The notes: generated by a model from the letters alone, not told the origin. Shown: positions 25,155 to 35,331, numbered from the stretch's first letter. The stretch: 64,000 bases of DNA from Tidjanibacter sp. (GCA_017936605.1 JAGBFH010000015.1:1-64000), one strand, 5' to 3'. Numbers and translations are program-made.

Positions 25155-26486
25155 TTACATACCGCGCATCTCTTTGAACAGAGCGTTGTAGTGCTCGTAC
25201 TTCTGCATATACTCGGGTTTCACATTGCGAACCTGGAAGCAGATGCTCTTGAGGAACTCAACGGTGTTGATGTCATTGGGGTTGAGCTGATGTGCCTGCT
25301 CGAAGGGCTCAATCGAAGCTGCATAGGCCTCGAGCTGCTGAGCCAAAACGCTACCGCGGTTCTCATCGTTCCACGACATCTCGTTTGCAATCTTACCAAA
25401 GGCGTCGCCCTGACGAGTGTAGGTGTAAGCCTTATTGAGGTAGAGGTTGATGTTGTTGGGCTCCAGTGCGATAGCCTCATCGAACATAACGATAGCCTCC
25501 TCGAACTTCTGCAACTCGGCATATACGGCACCCAGACCAATCTTCAGCTGAGGATTCTGGGGGTCAGCCTCGATAGCACCCTTGAGGATGTCGATCATAG
25601 GCTCGGGACTCTCCTCGAGTACCAGGTATACATCGGTCATACACGAAACGATCTCGCTGTTGGTGGGGAACTGAAGGAGTGCCTTCTGGAGGAACTCTTT
25701 AGCCTCGGTCATCTTAGCCTTGTCGCTGCGGTAGGCGCTAACATAGGCGTTGTAGAGAACATTGTAGAGCGAGCCCTCAGCATAGTAGCCAAGACCCTCG
25801 GCAACGCGGAGGCACTCGATACAACGATCATAGTCACCTGCGAAGAATGCCAGGTAGCCTGCATTGTAGATGTTGGCATCGTCAACGGGCAGACCAGCCT
25901 CGGGAATCAGCGAAACGGTGTAGGATTTCTCGAAGTAGTCCGAAGCGGCCTTGTAGTCCTGCAAGAAGAACTTGCTGTTGGCGTTCTTGCGAACAGCGTT
26001 CTGGATGTTTGCGAAGCCCACTGCCACCTTCTTGGCGAGCTTGGGATTGAGCTCCAGAGCCTTCTTGTAGGCAACGATAGCCTCGTCGATAGCACCCTCA
26101 TAGATGGGCTCGGTCACATTCCAACCAACAACCACCTGGCCGGTCTCGTCGGCGTATACATCCAGGGCACCGTAGCCAAGTTTGATGTAGTTGTTCCTAC
26201 CGATGGTCACCATCTCCTGGGTTGCGGGGTTGCCAATCTTCATCATCACAAGGTTCAGAGGAGCCTGCTCGAAAATCTGAGCGGTGTAGGCATTCTCAAC
26301 CTCAACCATAAGTTCACCCCTCTTGAGCCAAGTGGAAGCCTTGGCTGCCTTTTTCTCATTGGCGATCTCAGCATTGGATTTCTCAATCTTCTTCTGATAA
26401 GCTGCGGGGTTAACAGCCACCTGCTGTGCAAAGCCGGCAACGCTCACCAGCACAGCGGTCAAAATAGTTAGAAAGGTCTTTTTCAT
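25155..26486 (-). CDS. Exported TPR protein
   Basis: Protein of 443 residues with signal peptide MKKTFLTILTAVLVSVAGFAQ. The helix-rich mature part has several tetratricopeptide repeats (AIDEAIVAYKKALELNPK near 140; KMTEAKEFLQKALLQFPTN near 290; EEAIVMFDEAIALEPNN near 345; SIEPFEQAHQLNPND near 400). It should be periplasmic and act by protein contacts. No catalytic motif is seen. It starts 87 bp after gyrA on the same strand and may be cotranscribed with it. Confidence 0.88.
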   Translation of the reverse strand: MKKTFLTILTAVLVSVAGFAQQVAVNPAAYQKKIEKSNAEIANEKKAAKASTWLKRGELMVEVENAYTAQIFEQAPLNLVMMKIGNPATQEMVTIGRNNYIKLGYGALDVYADETGQVVVGWNVTEPIYEGAIDEAIVAYKKALELNPKLAKKVAVGFANIQNAVRKNANSKFFLQDYKAASDYFEKSYTVSLIPEAGLPVDDANIYNAGYLAFFAGDYDRCIECLRVAEGLGYYAEGSLYNVLYNAYVSAYRSDKAKMTEAKEFLQKALLQFPTNSEIVSCMTDVYLVLEESPEPMIDILKGAIEADPQNPQLKIGLGAVYAELQKFEEAIVMFDEAIALEPNNINLYLNKAYTYTRQGDAFGKIANEMSWNDENRGSVLAQQLEAYAASIEPFEQAHQLNPNDINTVEFLKSICFQVRNVKPEYMQKYEHYNALFKEMRGM

Positions 26487-26573
26487 AACATTTAGTTGTA
26501 TTAAGTGATTAATTATCTATTTGTTTCGTAGTTCTTTCTGTCTTTCCTTTGCGCGGAGCAGACTCACTAATTC

Positions 26574-29180
26574 CTACTCCTCGGAGGGGGTTTCAGCCTC
26601 GGGCTGCTGTGCTGCAACCTCTGCGGCATCCATTGCGCCAACCTCGGCTTCAACTGCGGGGGCGTTCTCTGCGCCCTCCACTACCAGATTGTCGTCCTCT
26701 TCCTCTTTAGGGACAGCCACCACGGAGGCTATAGAGTCACCCTCGCGTAGGTTGATAATCCTCACACCCTGGGTTGCCCTGCCTGCCACGCGGATGTCGG
26801 CCACCGAAGTACGAATAGTGGTACCACTACGGTTGATAATCATAAGGTCGTTCTCGTCGGTCACAGCTTTCAGAGCCACCAGGTTGCCGGTCTTCTCGGT
26901 AATCTGTATGGTCTTCACACCCTTACCGCCCCTATTAGTAACGCGATAATCGTCCAAATCGGTACGCTTGCCATAGCCTTTTTCGCTCAGCACGAGGATA
27001 TCCTTGCCGTCGCCGGGCTCCACCGAGGCCATACCTACGACCTTGTTGCCCTCCTCGATCTCTACGCCACGGACACCCGTACCCGTACGACCAATGGCCC
27101 TAACCTTCTCCTCGTTAAAGCGGATAGCCTTACCCTCCCAGGTTGCCATCAGAATCTCCGAGTGGCCGTTGGTGAGCACCACATCCACAAGCTGGTCGTC
27201 CTCACGCACATTGATTGCGTTGACACCATTGCGCCTTGGCCTCGAGTACTCCTCCAAGAGGGTCTTCTTGATGACACCCTGCTGAGTACACATCACGATG
27301 TAGTGGTTCTCCACAAACTCCTTATCCTCCAAGTGGCGGATGTTGATGTAGGCCCTCACCTTATCGTCGGGCTCAATCTGGATGACATTCTGGATGGCCC
27401 TACCCTTCGAGGCCCTTGTACCCTCGGGAATCTCATATACTTTGAGCCAGTAGCAACGACCCTTCTCGGTGAAGAAGAGCATCGTGTTGTGCATTGTGGT
27501 CACATAGATGTGCTCAATGAAGTCCTCATCCCTGGTTGCACTACCCTTCACGCCGATGCCGCCACGATGCTGTGTGCGATACTCAACCAGCGGGGTGCGC
27601 TTGATGTAACCCATATGGGAGATGGTGATTACCTGCTCGTCATCTGCGTAGAAGTCCTCGGGATTGAACTCACCCGCGCTCATAACAATCTCTGTGCGGC
27701 GCTCGTCACCATATTTCTCCTTAATCTCCATCGTCTCGTCCTTGACAATCTGGAGCTGCATCTGCTCACTCTCCAGAACGGCGTGGAAGTACTCAATCTG
27801 TTTGAGCAGCTCTGCCAACTCGGCCTCGAGTTTACCGCGCTCCAGACCGGTCAGAGCCCTCAGACGCATATCGACAATAGCCTGAGCCTGCAACTCCGAG
27901 AGGCCGAAACGCTGCATCAGACCACTCTTGGCCTCATCGGGCGTTTGTGCTGCGCGGATGATGCGGATAACCTCGTCGATGTTGTCCTGAGCAATCAGGA
28001 GGCCCTGCACGATGTGAGCCCTTGCCTCGGCTGCCGCCAAGTCGTGCTTGGTGCGGCGAACAACCACCTCGTGGCGGTGCTCCACAAAGGCTTTGACCAT
28101 ATCCTTGAAGCTCATCAGCATAGGCCTACCGCCCACCAGAGCGATATTGTTCACCGAGAAGGAGCTCTGCAAGGGGGTATTCTTGTAGAGGTGCTGGAGC
28201 ACAACGCTCGAAACGGCGTCCTGCTTGAGGATAATCACTACCCTCACACCCTCCTTGTTACTCTCATCGTTGATGTAGGAGATACCCTCAATCTTCTTCT
28301 CATTCACCAGCTGTGCAATCTTCTGCACCAGCTCGGCCTTGTTGATCATATAGGGCACCTCAGTAATAACGATACACTCCCTGCCGCTCTTGGTGTACTC
28401 AATCTCGGTCTTCGCGCGGATAACCACACGACCACGACCGGTCTCGATGGCCTCCCTTACGCCCTCGTAGCCATAGATGATGGCGCCTGTGGGGAAGTCG
28501 GGACCCTTGACATACTGACACATCTCGGCGGGCTCCATATCGGGGTTGTCGATATAGGCGCAGATGGCGTCGCAACACTCCGAGAGGTTGTGGGGAGCCA
28601 TATTGGTGGCCATACCCACAGCAATACCATTGGAGCCATTGACCATCAGCAGAGGAATACGGGTGGGCAGCACGGTGGGCTCCAGCTCCGTATCGTCGAA
28701 GTTATAGGTGAAATCAACGGTATCTTTGTCGATGTCGGCCATCACCTCGTCGGTGATTTTCCTCATACGGGCCTCGGTGTAACGCATAGCTGCGGGCGAG
28801 TCGCCGTCCATCGAGCCAAAGTTACCCTGACCATCCACCAGGGGATAGCGCAGGCTCCAGGGCTGTGCCATACGACACATAGCGTCGTAGATGGAGCTGT
28901 CGCCGTGGGGGTGGAACTTACCCATCACCTCACCCACGATACGCGCACTCTTACGAGTGGGCTTGTGGGAGTAGAGGCCGAGCTCGTGGCTCATACCGTA
29001 GAGGATACGGCGATGTACGGGCTTCATACCATCCCTTGCATCGGGCAGCGCACGCGACACAATTACCGACATCGAGTAGTCGATGTAGGCACTCTTCATC
29101 TCCTCCTCGATGTTGATTTTGATGATTCTCTCCTCTTTGGGGAGACCCTCAGTAAGGGTTATGTTTTCTGTTTCGGACAT
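26574..29180 (-). CDS. gyrA: DNA gyrase subunit A
   Basis: Breaks and rejoins DNA in the type II topoisomerase that adds negative supercoils. The 868 residues start at the ATG at 29180 (MSETENITL), where an upstream frame extension has no support. The winged-helix and breakage-reunion domain includes [20 protein letters not shown]. The catalytic Tyr is in [10 protein letters not shown]. Six beta-pinwheel repeats follow, with the GyrA box region near [10 protein letters not shown]. The tail (last 45 residues) is acidic and Ala/Glu rich. The residues matching E. coli Ser83 and Asp87 are Ser and Asp. Confidence 0.97.
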   Translation of the reverse strand: MSETENITLTEGLPKEERIIKINIEEEMKSAYIDYSMSVIVSRALPDARDGMKPVHRRILYGMSHELGLYSHKPTRKSARIVGEVMGKFHPHGDSSIYDAMCRMAQPWSLRYPLVDGQGNFGSMDGDSPAAMRYTEARMRKITDEVMADIDKDTVDFTYNFDDTELEPTVLPTRIPLLMVNGSNGIAVGMATNMAPHNLSECCDAICAYIDNPDMEPAEMCQYVKGPDFPTGAIIYGYEGVREAIETGRGRVVIRAKTEIEYTKSGRECIVITEVPYMINKAELVQKIAQLVNEKKIEGISYINDESNKEGVRVVIILKQDAVSSVVLQHLYKNTPLQSSFSVNNIALVGGRPMLMSFKDMVKAFVEHRHEVVVRRTKHDLAAAEARAHIVQGLLIAQDNIDEVIRIIRAAQTPDEAKSGLMQRFGLSELQAQAIVDMRLRALTGLERGKLEAELAELLKQIEYFHAVLESEQMQLQIVKDETMEIKEKYGDERRTEIVMSAGEFNPEDFYADDEQVITISHMGYIKRTPLVEYRTQHRGGIGVKGSATRDEDFIEHIYVTTMHNTMLFFTEKGRCYWLKVYEIPEGTRASKGRAIQNVIQIEPDDKVRAYINIRHLEDKEFVENHYIVMCTQQGVIKKTLLEEYSRPRRNGVNAINVREDDQLVDVVLTNGHSEILMATWEGKAIRFNEEKVRAIGRTGTGVRGVEIEEGNKVVGMASVEPGDGKDILVLSEKGYGKRTDLDDYRVTNRGGKGVKTIQITEKTGNLVALKAVTDENDLMIINRSGTTIRTSVADIRVAGRATQGVRIINLREGDSIASVVAVPKEEEDDNLVVEGAENAPAVEAEVGAMDAAEVAAQQPEAETPSEE

Positions 29181-29231
29181 AATATTGTGATTAGTTTCTT
29201 TTCTTGCGTATTTAATCGCGTAAAGATACGG

Positions 29232-29345
29232 CAAAAATTTGAAAGTTGAAAGTTGCGGGTTGAAAATTCGCCCCGTTTGACGCTTTTTTTATAAAAAAAG
29301 CGCCAGAGGAGAGTTGAGAGGTGAGAGATAAGGGCTTTGGGGGGC
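29232..29345. repeat. Heptamer arrays and palindrome upstream of gyrA
   Basis: TTTGAAA, GTTGAAA, GTTGCGG and GTTGAAA follow with a 7-bp period. A perfect 22-bp palindrome at 29281-29302 (half CGCTTTTTTTA) comes next, then GAGTTGA/GAGGTGA heptamers. The palindrome is a variant of the GCGCCTTTTTA palindrome seen before mnmA. A -7-like TATCTTTA for gyrA lies at 29228-29221. Confidence 0.7.
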
Positions 29346-29514
29346 TTGGGGGCATTAAGGTCCTTAAGGTCTTTAAGGTCCTTAGGGTCCTTAAGGTCTT
29401 TAATGCCCTTTGGGCCCTTTTCGCCCTTTCGGCCCTTTTGGCCCTTTCCCTCCCCTAAGTTAGGGGAGGGTCGCGAAGCGGGGAGAGGTCTGTTATCTGT
29501 TATCGTCGGCCGAC
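29346..29514. repeat. Nonamer array, CCCTCCCCTAA palindrome and shared tail
   Basis: GGTCCTTAA units with a 9-bp period change into GGCCCTTTT units up to 29447. The palindrome 29448-29470 follows (half CCCTCCCCTAA). Then comes a block GCGAAGCGGGGAGAGGTCTG with TTATCTG heptamers, which is also found at about 35585-35615 and inverted at about 60510-60540. Confidence 0.75.
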
Positions 29515-29545
29515 AAAAAAAGTGGGCCGCGTGGCCCACTTTTTT
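29515..29545. terminator. lolA terminator
   Basis: AGTGGGCCGC and GTGGCCCACT form a hairpin with A and T runs on the two sides, so it can terminate in both directions. It directly follows the lolA stop. Confidence 0.85.
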
Positions 29546-30154
29546 CTACCTAAAGTCTATCACCTCATATCCATCCGGCACCTCAACCGAGAACTCCTCG
29601 GGGGAGAATCGCTGAGGCTTTATAGAGAGGATGTTAATAGAGATTTCTGCACCTGCCATATCGTAGCCGAGACGCACAGGAAGTTGTCCCTTTTGGTCCA
29701 CATAGAGCACCACATACTCGACCCCTTCGAGCACCCCCACTTTGGGTGCAAGGGTTATGCTCCACACACCCTTTTTCTCCTCCTTGAGGCTCACCACCGT
29801 AAAGAGTTCCTCGCTAAAGTCGAAGGCCTTTGTTGGATTCTCAAAGAGGTTGTGGCTCTGGGGTTTATGGTTGTCGTAGACCACCTCCTTGGAGATGCCG
29901 TCTACCATCCACATCTTCTGCCCGTCGAAGCCCTGCTCCATACCATCAATGGATATCAGATAGAGGGCCTCATCCACCAAGCAGTAGCCCTTGGAGGTGG
30001 CAGAGGCCGAGGCCATCTCGACCTCGAAATCTATCCTGTAGGAGCCCATCTCCGAGAGCCTCTCGCTCACCTTCGCGAGCACCTCGCCGCCGCTCTGAGC
30101 ATAGCCCACAGCCGAGCCCAACAGCAGCGCAAAAAGTATGATTATTCGTTTCAT
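29546..30154 (-). CDS. lolA: Outer-membrane lipoprotein carrier LolA
   Basis: Periplasmic chaperone that takes lipoproteins from the LolCDE exporter to the outer membrane. The 202 residues start with the signal peptide MKRIIILFALLLGSAVGYAQ. The mature part has the open-barrel pattern of LolA (YRIDFEVEMASA, KGYCLVDEALYLISID, GISKEVVYDNHKPQSHN, SITLAPKVGVL). The start at 30154 gives the signal peptide, and an upstream extension has no support. It is the last gene of a murI-ftsK-lolA group. Sequence similarity in this family is low, so the call rests on pattern, length and position next to ftsK, a common arrangement. Confidence 0.85.
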   Translation of the reverse strand: MKRIIILFALLLGSAVGYAQSGGEVLAKVSERLSEMGSYRIDFEVEMASASATSKGYCLVDEALYLISIDGMEQGFDGQKMWMVDGISKEVVYDNHKPQSHNLFENPTKAFDFSEELFTVVSLKEEKKGVWSITLAPKVGVLEGVEYVVLYVDQKGQLPVRLGYDMAGAEISINILSIKPQRFSPEEFSVEVPDGYEVIDFR

Positions 30155-30217
30155 AATTCTTTCGTTTTTTAGCAATCCCCCACCCCACCTCGGCGAGTGG
30201 GTATTGTGACCCAATAA

Positions 30218-32995
30218 TTAGTTCTGGAGATTGTCAATAAAAATGTCGTTCAGCAGTTTCTCCAACGATGCGGGGTCGCTGATGAGCACCTCGCGCGGCT
30301 TGCTACCCTCACTCTTGCCCACAATACCATAGGCCTCGAGCTGGTCCATAATGCGACCTGCGCGGTTGTAGCCAATCTTGAAGCGGCGCTGGATGAAAGA
30401 GGTAGAGCCCTGCTGGTTGGCCACCACAAAGCGCGAAACCTCCTCAAACATACTATCCAGGTCGCCCACATCCTCCTTGGGCTCGCCCGCACCGCCATCC
30501 TCGGGCACATAGTCGGGCAGCAGATAGGCCGACGAGTAGCCCCTCTGGCGCGAGATGAAGTCGATGATGCGCTCAATCTCGGGCGTATCGAGGAAGGCAC
30601 ACTGCAAGCGTGTCTCGGCACCGTTAATCTGCAAGAGCATATCACCCTTACCGATGAGCTTCTCGGCACCCACACCGCCGAGGATAATCTGCGAATTGAT
30701 GCGGTTGGTCACCTTGAAGGCCATACGCGCAGGACAGTTGGCGCTGATAAGACCCGTGATAACCTTCGCATCGGGTCGCTGGGTGGCGATAATCAGGTGG
30801 ATACCGATAGCACGCGCCAGCTGACCGAGGCGCACAATGGGGGTCTCAACCTCCTTGCCCGCCGTCATAATCATATCGGCAAACTCATCTATCACCACAA
30901 CCAGATAGGGCAGGTAGCGGTGGCCATACTTGGGGTGGAGTTTGCGCTCGAGGAACTTCTGATTGTAGGCGTCAATGCGCTTAACGCCCGCCATACGGAG
31001 CAGTTTATACCTCTCCTCCATCTCCCCACAGAGCGAGTTGAGCGTATAGACAACCTTCTGGGTGTCAGTCAGAATGGCGTCATCCTCACTCTCCATCTTG
31101 GCCAGATAGTGTTTCTCCAGTTTGGAGTAGAGCGAGAGCTCCACCTTCTTAGGGTCGACCATCACGAACTTCAGTTCGGCAGGGTGTTTCTTATAGAGCA
31201 GCGAGGCAATGATGGCATTCAGACCCACCGACTTACCCTGACCCGTAGCACCCGCCACAATCATATGGGGCATATCGGCCAGGTCGAAGACGAAGGTTTC
31301 GTTCTGGATGGTCTTACCTATCACCACAGGGAGTGCCGCCTTGCTCTCCTGGAACTTCTTGGAGCGGACCATCGAGTACATCGACACGGTGCGCCTGGAG
31401 CGGTTGGGAATCTCAATGCCGATTGTTCCCCTGCCCGGCATAGGCACAATGAGGCGGATACTCATAGCCTTGAGCGAGATGGCAATATCGTCCTCGAGGC
31501 TCTTGATGCGGGCCACCTTCACACCCATCTCGGGCTCAATCTCATAGAGCGTCACGGTGGGGCCGATGGTCGCCGTAATCTTCTTAATCTTCACACCGAA
31601 GGAGTCGAGCGTCTTCTGAATGAGGACCTTGTTTTCGTTTATCTCCTCGGCCGAGAACTGCACACCCTCCTCGTCATACTTCTCGAGAATCTCCACGGGA
31701 GGACGCTGGAACTTGGCGAGCTCCTTTGTGGGGTCATAGAGGGTGCCTATCTTGCCCGCCTGCTCATCTTCGTGCTCACTCTGCACAACCTGCATACCAC
31801 CATCCTCGGTACTCTCAACAATGCCTCCGGTGCCAACGACCACATCCGCAGGCGAGTCGGAAGACTTCACATAGGTCATACCTGCGCCCTCCGTATTCTC
31901 CACAATCGTGAAGTCGCCATCGTTATCAACTGGCTTGGGCGTGGTATAGCGCGAGCGGGCAGCGGTAGCCGCACCTACTGCGCCGGCCATACCGATGGCA
32001 ACGCCATCACCATCCACCTCAATGAAGTCGCCATTCAGCGGTGCGGGTTCCTGCACCTGCTCGGGCTGTACCTCAGGGCCATCATAGAGGGGCTCATCGG
32101 GGGGAACTATAATGCCGGCATCCTTATCCTCATACCAGGGAACCTCGGTGACAACACCCTCGCCCTCGGTAGGCTGCTGTTCGACAGGGCTCTCGGGGGA
32201 TGGAACCTCTGTGAAGTCGGGCTCAGTGGGGGCCTGAGAAATCTCCTCGCGGCCGGCCTCATCCTCATTGTCGCCATCTCTGCCATACTCCTCTTCGTCA
32301 CCATTGCCACCATACTCCTCTTCGTCATCGCCACCGGCCAGGACCCTATCCGACTGTTCGTCATCATCTTCGCTCTCGCCACGGCGCCTGAAAACAGACA
32401 CCACCTTGCTGCCCAGCATATTGACAATCTCGATAGTCTTGGAACTATTGACATAGACACCCAGCAGAATCCAGCAGACAAACAGCAGCAGACCCAAGCC
32501 CGGGTGGCCAATCTTGGTGGAGAGCCAACGCGCAATATCAATACCTATGCCACCGCCAAGCCCGTAGCCGAAGATGTCGCCATTGGTATCGGCAATGAAG
32601 CCCATAGTCACCGAGCCGATAATCATCAGCAGCAGGAGCACCTTCGCAACCTTCAGCAGGCGGATATTCTCACTCTTGCGCACCGCCGCCGAAAGCACCA
32701 AACCCATAGCGGGCACGCACAGAGCAAAGATACCGAAGCAACGGCCAACAAGCAGCTCGGCAATGAGCTCTCCGAGTTCGCCGCCTGCATTTGCAACCTC
32801 ACCCATCTGGGCCTGGCGCCAGGTGAAGTAGTGGGACAGGATGGCCAGAATAGTAAAGGCCGAGATGAAAAACAGTATGAAACAGATGACCCAACGATGG
32901 TTATCATTGAGCGTCAGTTTCCTCTTGGGAGCCTCCTCTTTGACCTCCTCTCTCTTCGAGGCAGAGGGCTTCGTATTTCTCTTTTGGGTTGCCAT
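30218..32995 (-). CDS. ftsK: DNA translocase FtsK/SpoIIIE
   Basis: Motor protein of 925 residues that pumps chromosome ends through the closing septum and activates XerCD at dif. N-terminal membrane segments lie within about residues 30-185. An acidic linker (about 190-400) is rich in Glu, Asp, Gly and Pro. The motor domain has the Walker A loop VAGATGQGKSVGLN, FVMVDPKKVELSLY, VVIDEFADMI and HLIIATQRPDAKVITG. The C-terminal gamma winged helix (STSFIQRRFKIGYNRAGRIMDQLE) binds the KOPS-type DNA signal. It starts 22 bp after murI. Confidence 0.97.
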   Translation of the reverse strand: MATQKRNTKPSASKREEVKEEAPKRKLTLNDNHRWVICFILFFISAFTILAILSHYFTWRQAQMGEVANAGGELGELIAELLVGRCFGIFALCVPAMGLVLSAAVRKSENIRLLKVAKVLLLLMIIGSVTMGFIADTNGDIFGYGLGGGIGIDIARWLSTKIGHPGLGLLLFVCWILLGVYVNSSKTIEIVNMLGSKVVSVFRRRGESEDDDEQSDRVLAGGDDEEEYGGNGDEEEYGRDGDNEDEAGREEISQAPTEPDFTEVPSPESPVEQQPTEGEGVVTEVPWYEDKDAGIIVPPDEPLYDGPEVQPEQVQEPAPLNGDFIEVDGDGVAIGMAGAVGAATAARSRYTTPKPVDNDGDFTIVENTEGAGMTYVKSSDSPADVVVGTGGIVESTEDGGMQVVQSEHEDEQAGKIGTLYDPTKELAKFQRPPVEILEKYDEEGVQFSAEEINENKVLIQKTLDSFGVKIKKITATIGPTVTLYEIEPEMGVKVARIKSLEDDIAISLKAMSIRLIVPMPGRGTIGIEIPNRSRRTVSMYSMVRSKKFQESKAALPVVIGKTIQNETFVFDLADMPHMIVAGATGQGKSVGLNAIIASLLYKKHPAELKFVMVDPKKVELSLYSKLEKHYLAKMESEDDAILTDTQKVVYTLNSLCGEMEERYKLLRMAGVKRIDAYNQKFLERKLHPKYGHRYLPYLVVVIDEFADMIMTAGKEVETPIVRLGQLARAIGIHLIIATQRPDAKVITGLISANCPARMAFKVTNRINSQIILGGVGAEKLIGKGDMLLQINGAETRLQCAFLDTPEIERIIDFISRQRGYSSAYLLPDYVPEDGGAGEPKEDVGDLDSMFEEVSRFVVANQQGSTSFIQRRFKIGYNRAGRIMDQLEAYGIVGKSEGSKPREVLISDPASLEKLLNDIFIDNLQN

Positions 32996-33017
32996 ATATA
33001 GTCTTGTTTCAATCCAT

Positions 33018-33815
33018 TTAATCTATCTTATCTTCCAATTTGGGAGCAATCTCGAGGGCCTTCTGCTCCACCCGGTGGCGGTAATCCTCGTCGGCAAAGG
33101 TGAGGAACCGACACTCGGCCTTGTGGCCCTCCTCGGCCAACATATCGGCCTCCTCCAGAAGCCACTTGGCTCTACGCGCAACCGCCGGTGCAGGGTTCAC
33201 AAGCGTCACCTCTCGCTCCCCTATCACCTCACGCAGCGGAGCCTCAAGGAATGGGTAGTGGGTACATCCGAGCACTATCTGGTCGGCACCCTCGCGAAGC
33301 ATAGGCTCGAGCGCTGCCCTAACCAACTCCACCGTCGCGGGCTCACCCTCACGCCCCTCTTCCACTGCCTCCACGAATCCCTCGCCCACAGCCGAGAGGA
33401 TGCGCGCCACGGAGGCGTATTTGTGGGAGGTCGCCTTGAAGAGCCCACCCGCAAGGGCCGCACGCGTGGCCAGTATGCCAATGGTGCCACTCTTGGTCGC
33501 CAAGGCCGCAGGCTTCACCGCAGGCTCCATACCCACGAATGGTATGTCGTAGTGCTCACGCAAAAAGTCTATTGCCATAGCCGTTGCCGTATTGCAAGCC
33601 ACGATTATGAGCTTGGCTCCGTGGGCCAAGAGCACCTCCACAGCCTCGCGCGTGAGGGCCGCTATCTCCTCGGGCGAGCGGTCGCCATAGGGGCAGTTCT
33701 TGCCATCGGCAAGATAGACCACCGATTCGTGGGGCAACTGTGCGCGTAGCTCTCGCCACACGGACAATCCCCCCATCCCTGAGTCAAAAATTCCTATGGG
33801 TGCATTTCGATTCAT
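33018..33815 (-). CDS. murI: Glutamate racemase
   Basis: Makes D-glutamate for peptidoglycan from L-glutamate without a cofactor. The 265 residues include the N-terminal IGIFDSGMGGLSV, catalytic cysteines in IIVACNTATA and VLGCTHYPFL, and DGKNCPYGDRS. A GTG codon lies just upstream of the ATG at 33815, but ATG is the simpler start. A TATCTTTG -7 box is 24 nt upstream. It leads the murI-ftsK-lolA group. Confidence 0.96.
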   Translation of the reverse strand: MNRNAPIGIFDSGMGGLSVWRELRAQLPHESVVYLADGKNCPYGDRSPEEIAALTREAVEVLLAHGAKLIIVACNTATAMAIDFLREHYDIPFVGMEPAVKPAALATKSGTIGILATRAALAGGLFKATSHKYASVARILSAVGEGFVEAVEEGREGEPATVELVRAALEPMLREGADQIVLGCTHYPFLEAPLREVIGEREVTLVNPAPAVARRAKWLLEEADMLAEEGHKAECRFLTFADEDYRHRVEQKALEIAPKLEDKID

Positions 33816-33838
33816 CACAATACGGATTTTCCAACCTA

Positions 33839-33846
33839 CAAAGATA
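33839..33846 (-). promoter_or_regulatory. -7 box of murI
   Basis: TATCTTTG on the minus strand is an exact -7 box 23 nt before the murI ATG. No clear TTTG is seen at -33. Confidence 0.5.
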
Positions 33847-33849
33847 GAA

Positions 33850-33992
33850 AAAAAAGTTGAAAGTTGAGAATAATTAGGGAAGATTGAGGAAATTGGGCAT
33901 TGAGAGTTGAAAGGGCCAAAAGGGCTAAAAGGATTTATAGGACCTTAAAGTCCTTAAGGTCCTTAAAGACCTATAGGGCCTATGGGGCCTAT
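33850..33992. repeat. Heptamer and nonamer arrays upstream of murI
   Basis: GTTGAAA/GTTGAGA heptamers are followed by 9-bp units: GGGCCAAAA, GGGCTAAAA, GACCTTAAA, GTCCTTAAG, GACCTATAG, GGCCTATGG. The array leads straight into the second composite direct repeat. Confidence 0.75.
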
Positions 33993-34246
33993 GGGACATA
34001 TAAGCCACATAAGCCCTATCAAGACTTAGGTCGGGCGTCGGGCGACCACCATAATTAGCCAGCACCGTTGAACAATGTGCCTATCAAGGGCTTGTCCTTG
34101 ACCAAGCCTCCCTTTTCAAAGGGAGGTTTGGAGGGATTGTCTATACTCATTCCGCGAATGCAGAATTTTGCGGCAGCGGCCGCAGCGAGGCACAACGGTG
34201 CCAGCGAGTTAGGGTGGCACTCCCCACCGCTTCCCCTTGAAAGAAA
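33993..34246. repeat. Composite direct repeat, copy 2
   Basis: 33993-34161 matches 12331-12508 closely; TAAGCCACATAAGCCCTATC and GGAGGGATTGTCTATACTCA are identical in both. After it come the GGCACAACGGTGCC hairpin (from 34187) and CCCACCGCTT, as in copy 1, and then a nested hairpin element. No gene is seen. Confidence 0.8.
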
Positions 34247-34366
34247 AACCGCATATCGCGGAGGGAATTTTTTAACAACAAGATGGGCGAGGCCCGCAGC
34301 TTACTTTCGTAAGTGAGGGTCTCGCCCGTTGCAGTTGGTGAAAAATTCACCCGCGAGATGCGGTTT
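34247..34366 (-). repeat. Nested 3'-end hairpin element, copy 6 (at a stop codon)
   Basis: On the minus strand the stem AACCGCATCTCGCGGG begins at the second A of the gene's TAA stop and pairs with CCCTCCGCGATATGCGGTT. Stem 2 is GGGCGAGACCC / GGGCCTCGCCC, and the core is TCA-CTTAC-GAAA-GTAAG-CTGC. Five T follow the outer arm. Confidence 0.8.
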
Positions 34367-35301
34367 TAGCGGTAGGAGGTCTTATACTCTTGAATAACCT
34401 CCGGAATCATAATCACACTCTTGTAGGTCGCCTGCTCGGTGATATTGCCGTCTGCATCGTACTTATAGGTTACCTTGCGATCCACCGCGCCGTCTGCGCC
34501 GTAGTGGGTGGCCTCAACCATATTGCCCGAGGCGTCGTAGCGGTATGTGTACTTCTCCATCAGCGAGCCGTCGGCACCACACTGCACCCACTCGGTGCGA
34601 TTGCCACGCGAGTCATATCGGTAGGCATACTTGTAGTGGCTCTCCAGAGCACCATCACTGCCATAGCGTGCCTGCTCGACCTTCTGGCCCTCCTGGTCGT
34701 AGGCGTAGAGCACCTTGCCCGAGAGGGAGCCATCGGCGTTGTAACGAGCCTCCTCGGCGAGGGTGCCATCCTCGGCATACTTATAGAAGGTCTTGCCCGC
34801 AAGGGAGCCATCTGCATTGTAGCGCACCTCCTCGAGTTTCAGACCCTCGGCGGAGTAGCGCCAGGTCTGCTTCTTATCCTGTGAGCCGTTGGGCCTAATA
34901 TCCTGCACCTCAATGAGATTGCCATCGTTGTCGTACTTATAGAGGACCTTGGTATTGAGCGAGCCTGCGCCATAGTTGCGCACCTCCTCTATTTTGCGAC
35001 CTGCCGCGTCGTAGGTGTAGGTGTACTTGCGGTAGATGTTGCCGTCTGCCTTGCGCCAAGCACACTCGGTAACATTGCCTTTGGTGTCGAAGGTGTAGAC
35101 CACAAGGCCTGTGCGTTTACCCTTGACGCTCTCGCCAAAGTAGTCACGAAGTTCGTAGTCCATAATTGTAAGGCTCTCCACATCTCCATAGAGGGCAATG
35201 TCAATACCACTCCTCTGGGGAGCCGCCATCTTCTGTGCAAAGAGAGTGTTACCGGCCGCCAAAAGCAGCGCCGCAAGTGTTAAGAAAAGTGCTCGTTTCA
35301 T
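34366..35301 (-). CDS. Secreted YD-repeat-like protein
   Basis: Protein of 311 residues with signal peptide MKRALFLTLAALLLAAGNTLFAQ. About ten repeats of 22-25 residues follow a pattern like KYxYDADGNxxExxxYxxDG. Examples are YTYTYDAAGRKIEEVRNYGA, LYKYDNDGNLIEVQD, FYKYAEDGTLAEEARYNADG and YKYDADGNITEQATYKS. The pattern resembles the YD repeats of RHS-type proteins, but no toxin or core domain is attached. It is probably an extended beta solenoid in the periplasm or at the surface. The function is unknown. A TATATTTG box is 30 nt upstream. Confidence 0.85.
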   Translation of the reverse strand: MKRALFLTLAALLLAAGNTLFAQKMAAPQRSGIDIALYGDVESLTIMDYELRDYFGESVKGKRTGLVVYTFDTKGNVTECAWRKADGNIYRKYTYTYDAAGRKIEEVRNYGAGSLNTKVLYKYDNDGNLIEVQDIRPNGSQDKKQTWRYSAEGLKLEEVRYNADGSLAGKTFYKYAEDGTLAEEARYNADGSLSGKVLYAYDQEGQKVEQARYGSDGALESHYKYAYRYDSRGNRTEWVQCGADGSLMEKYTYRYDASGNMVEATHYGADGAVDRKVTYKYDADGNITEQATYKSVIMIPEVIQEYKTSYR

Positions 35302-35331
35302 CTATTCGGTGATTATGTTCTTAGGATTCTG

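Noticed and set aside
26574-29180. Quinolone-resistance changes in gyrA
   Set aside because: The positions equal to E. coli Ser83 and Asp87 are Ser and Asp, the unchanged state.
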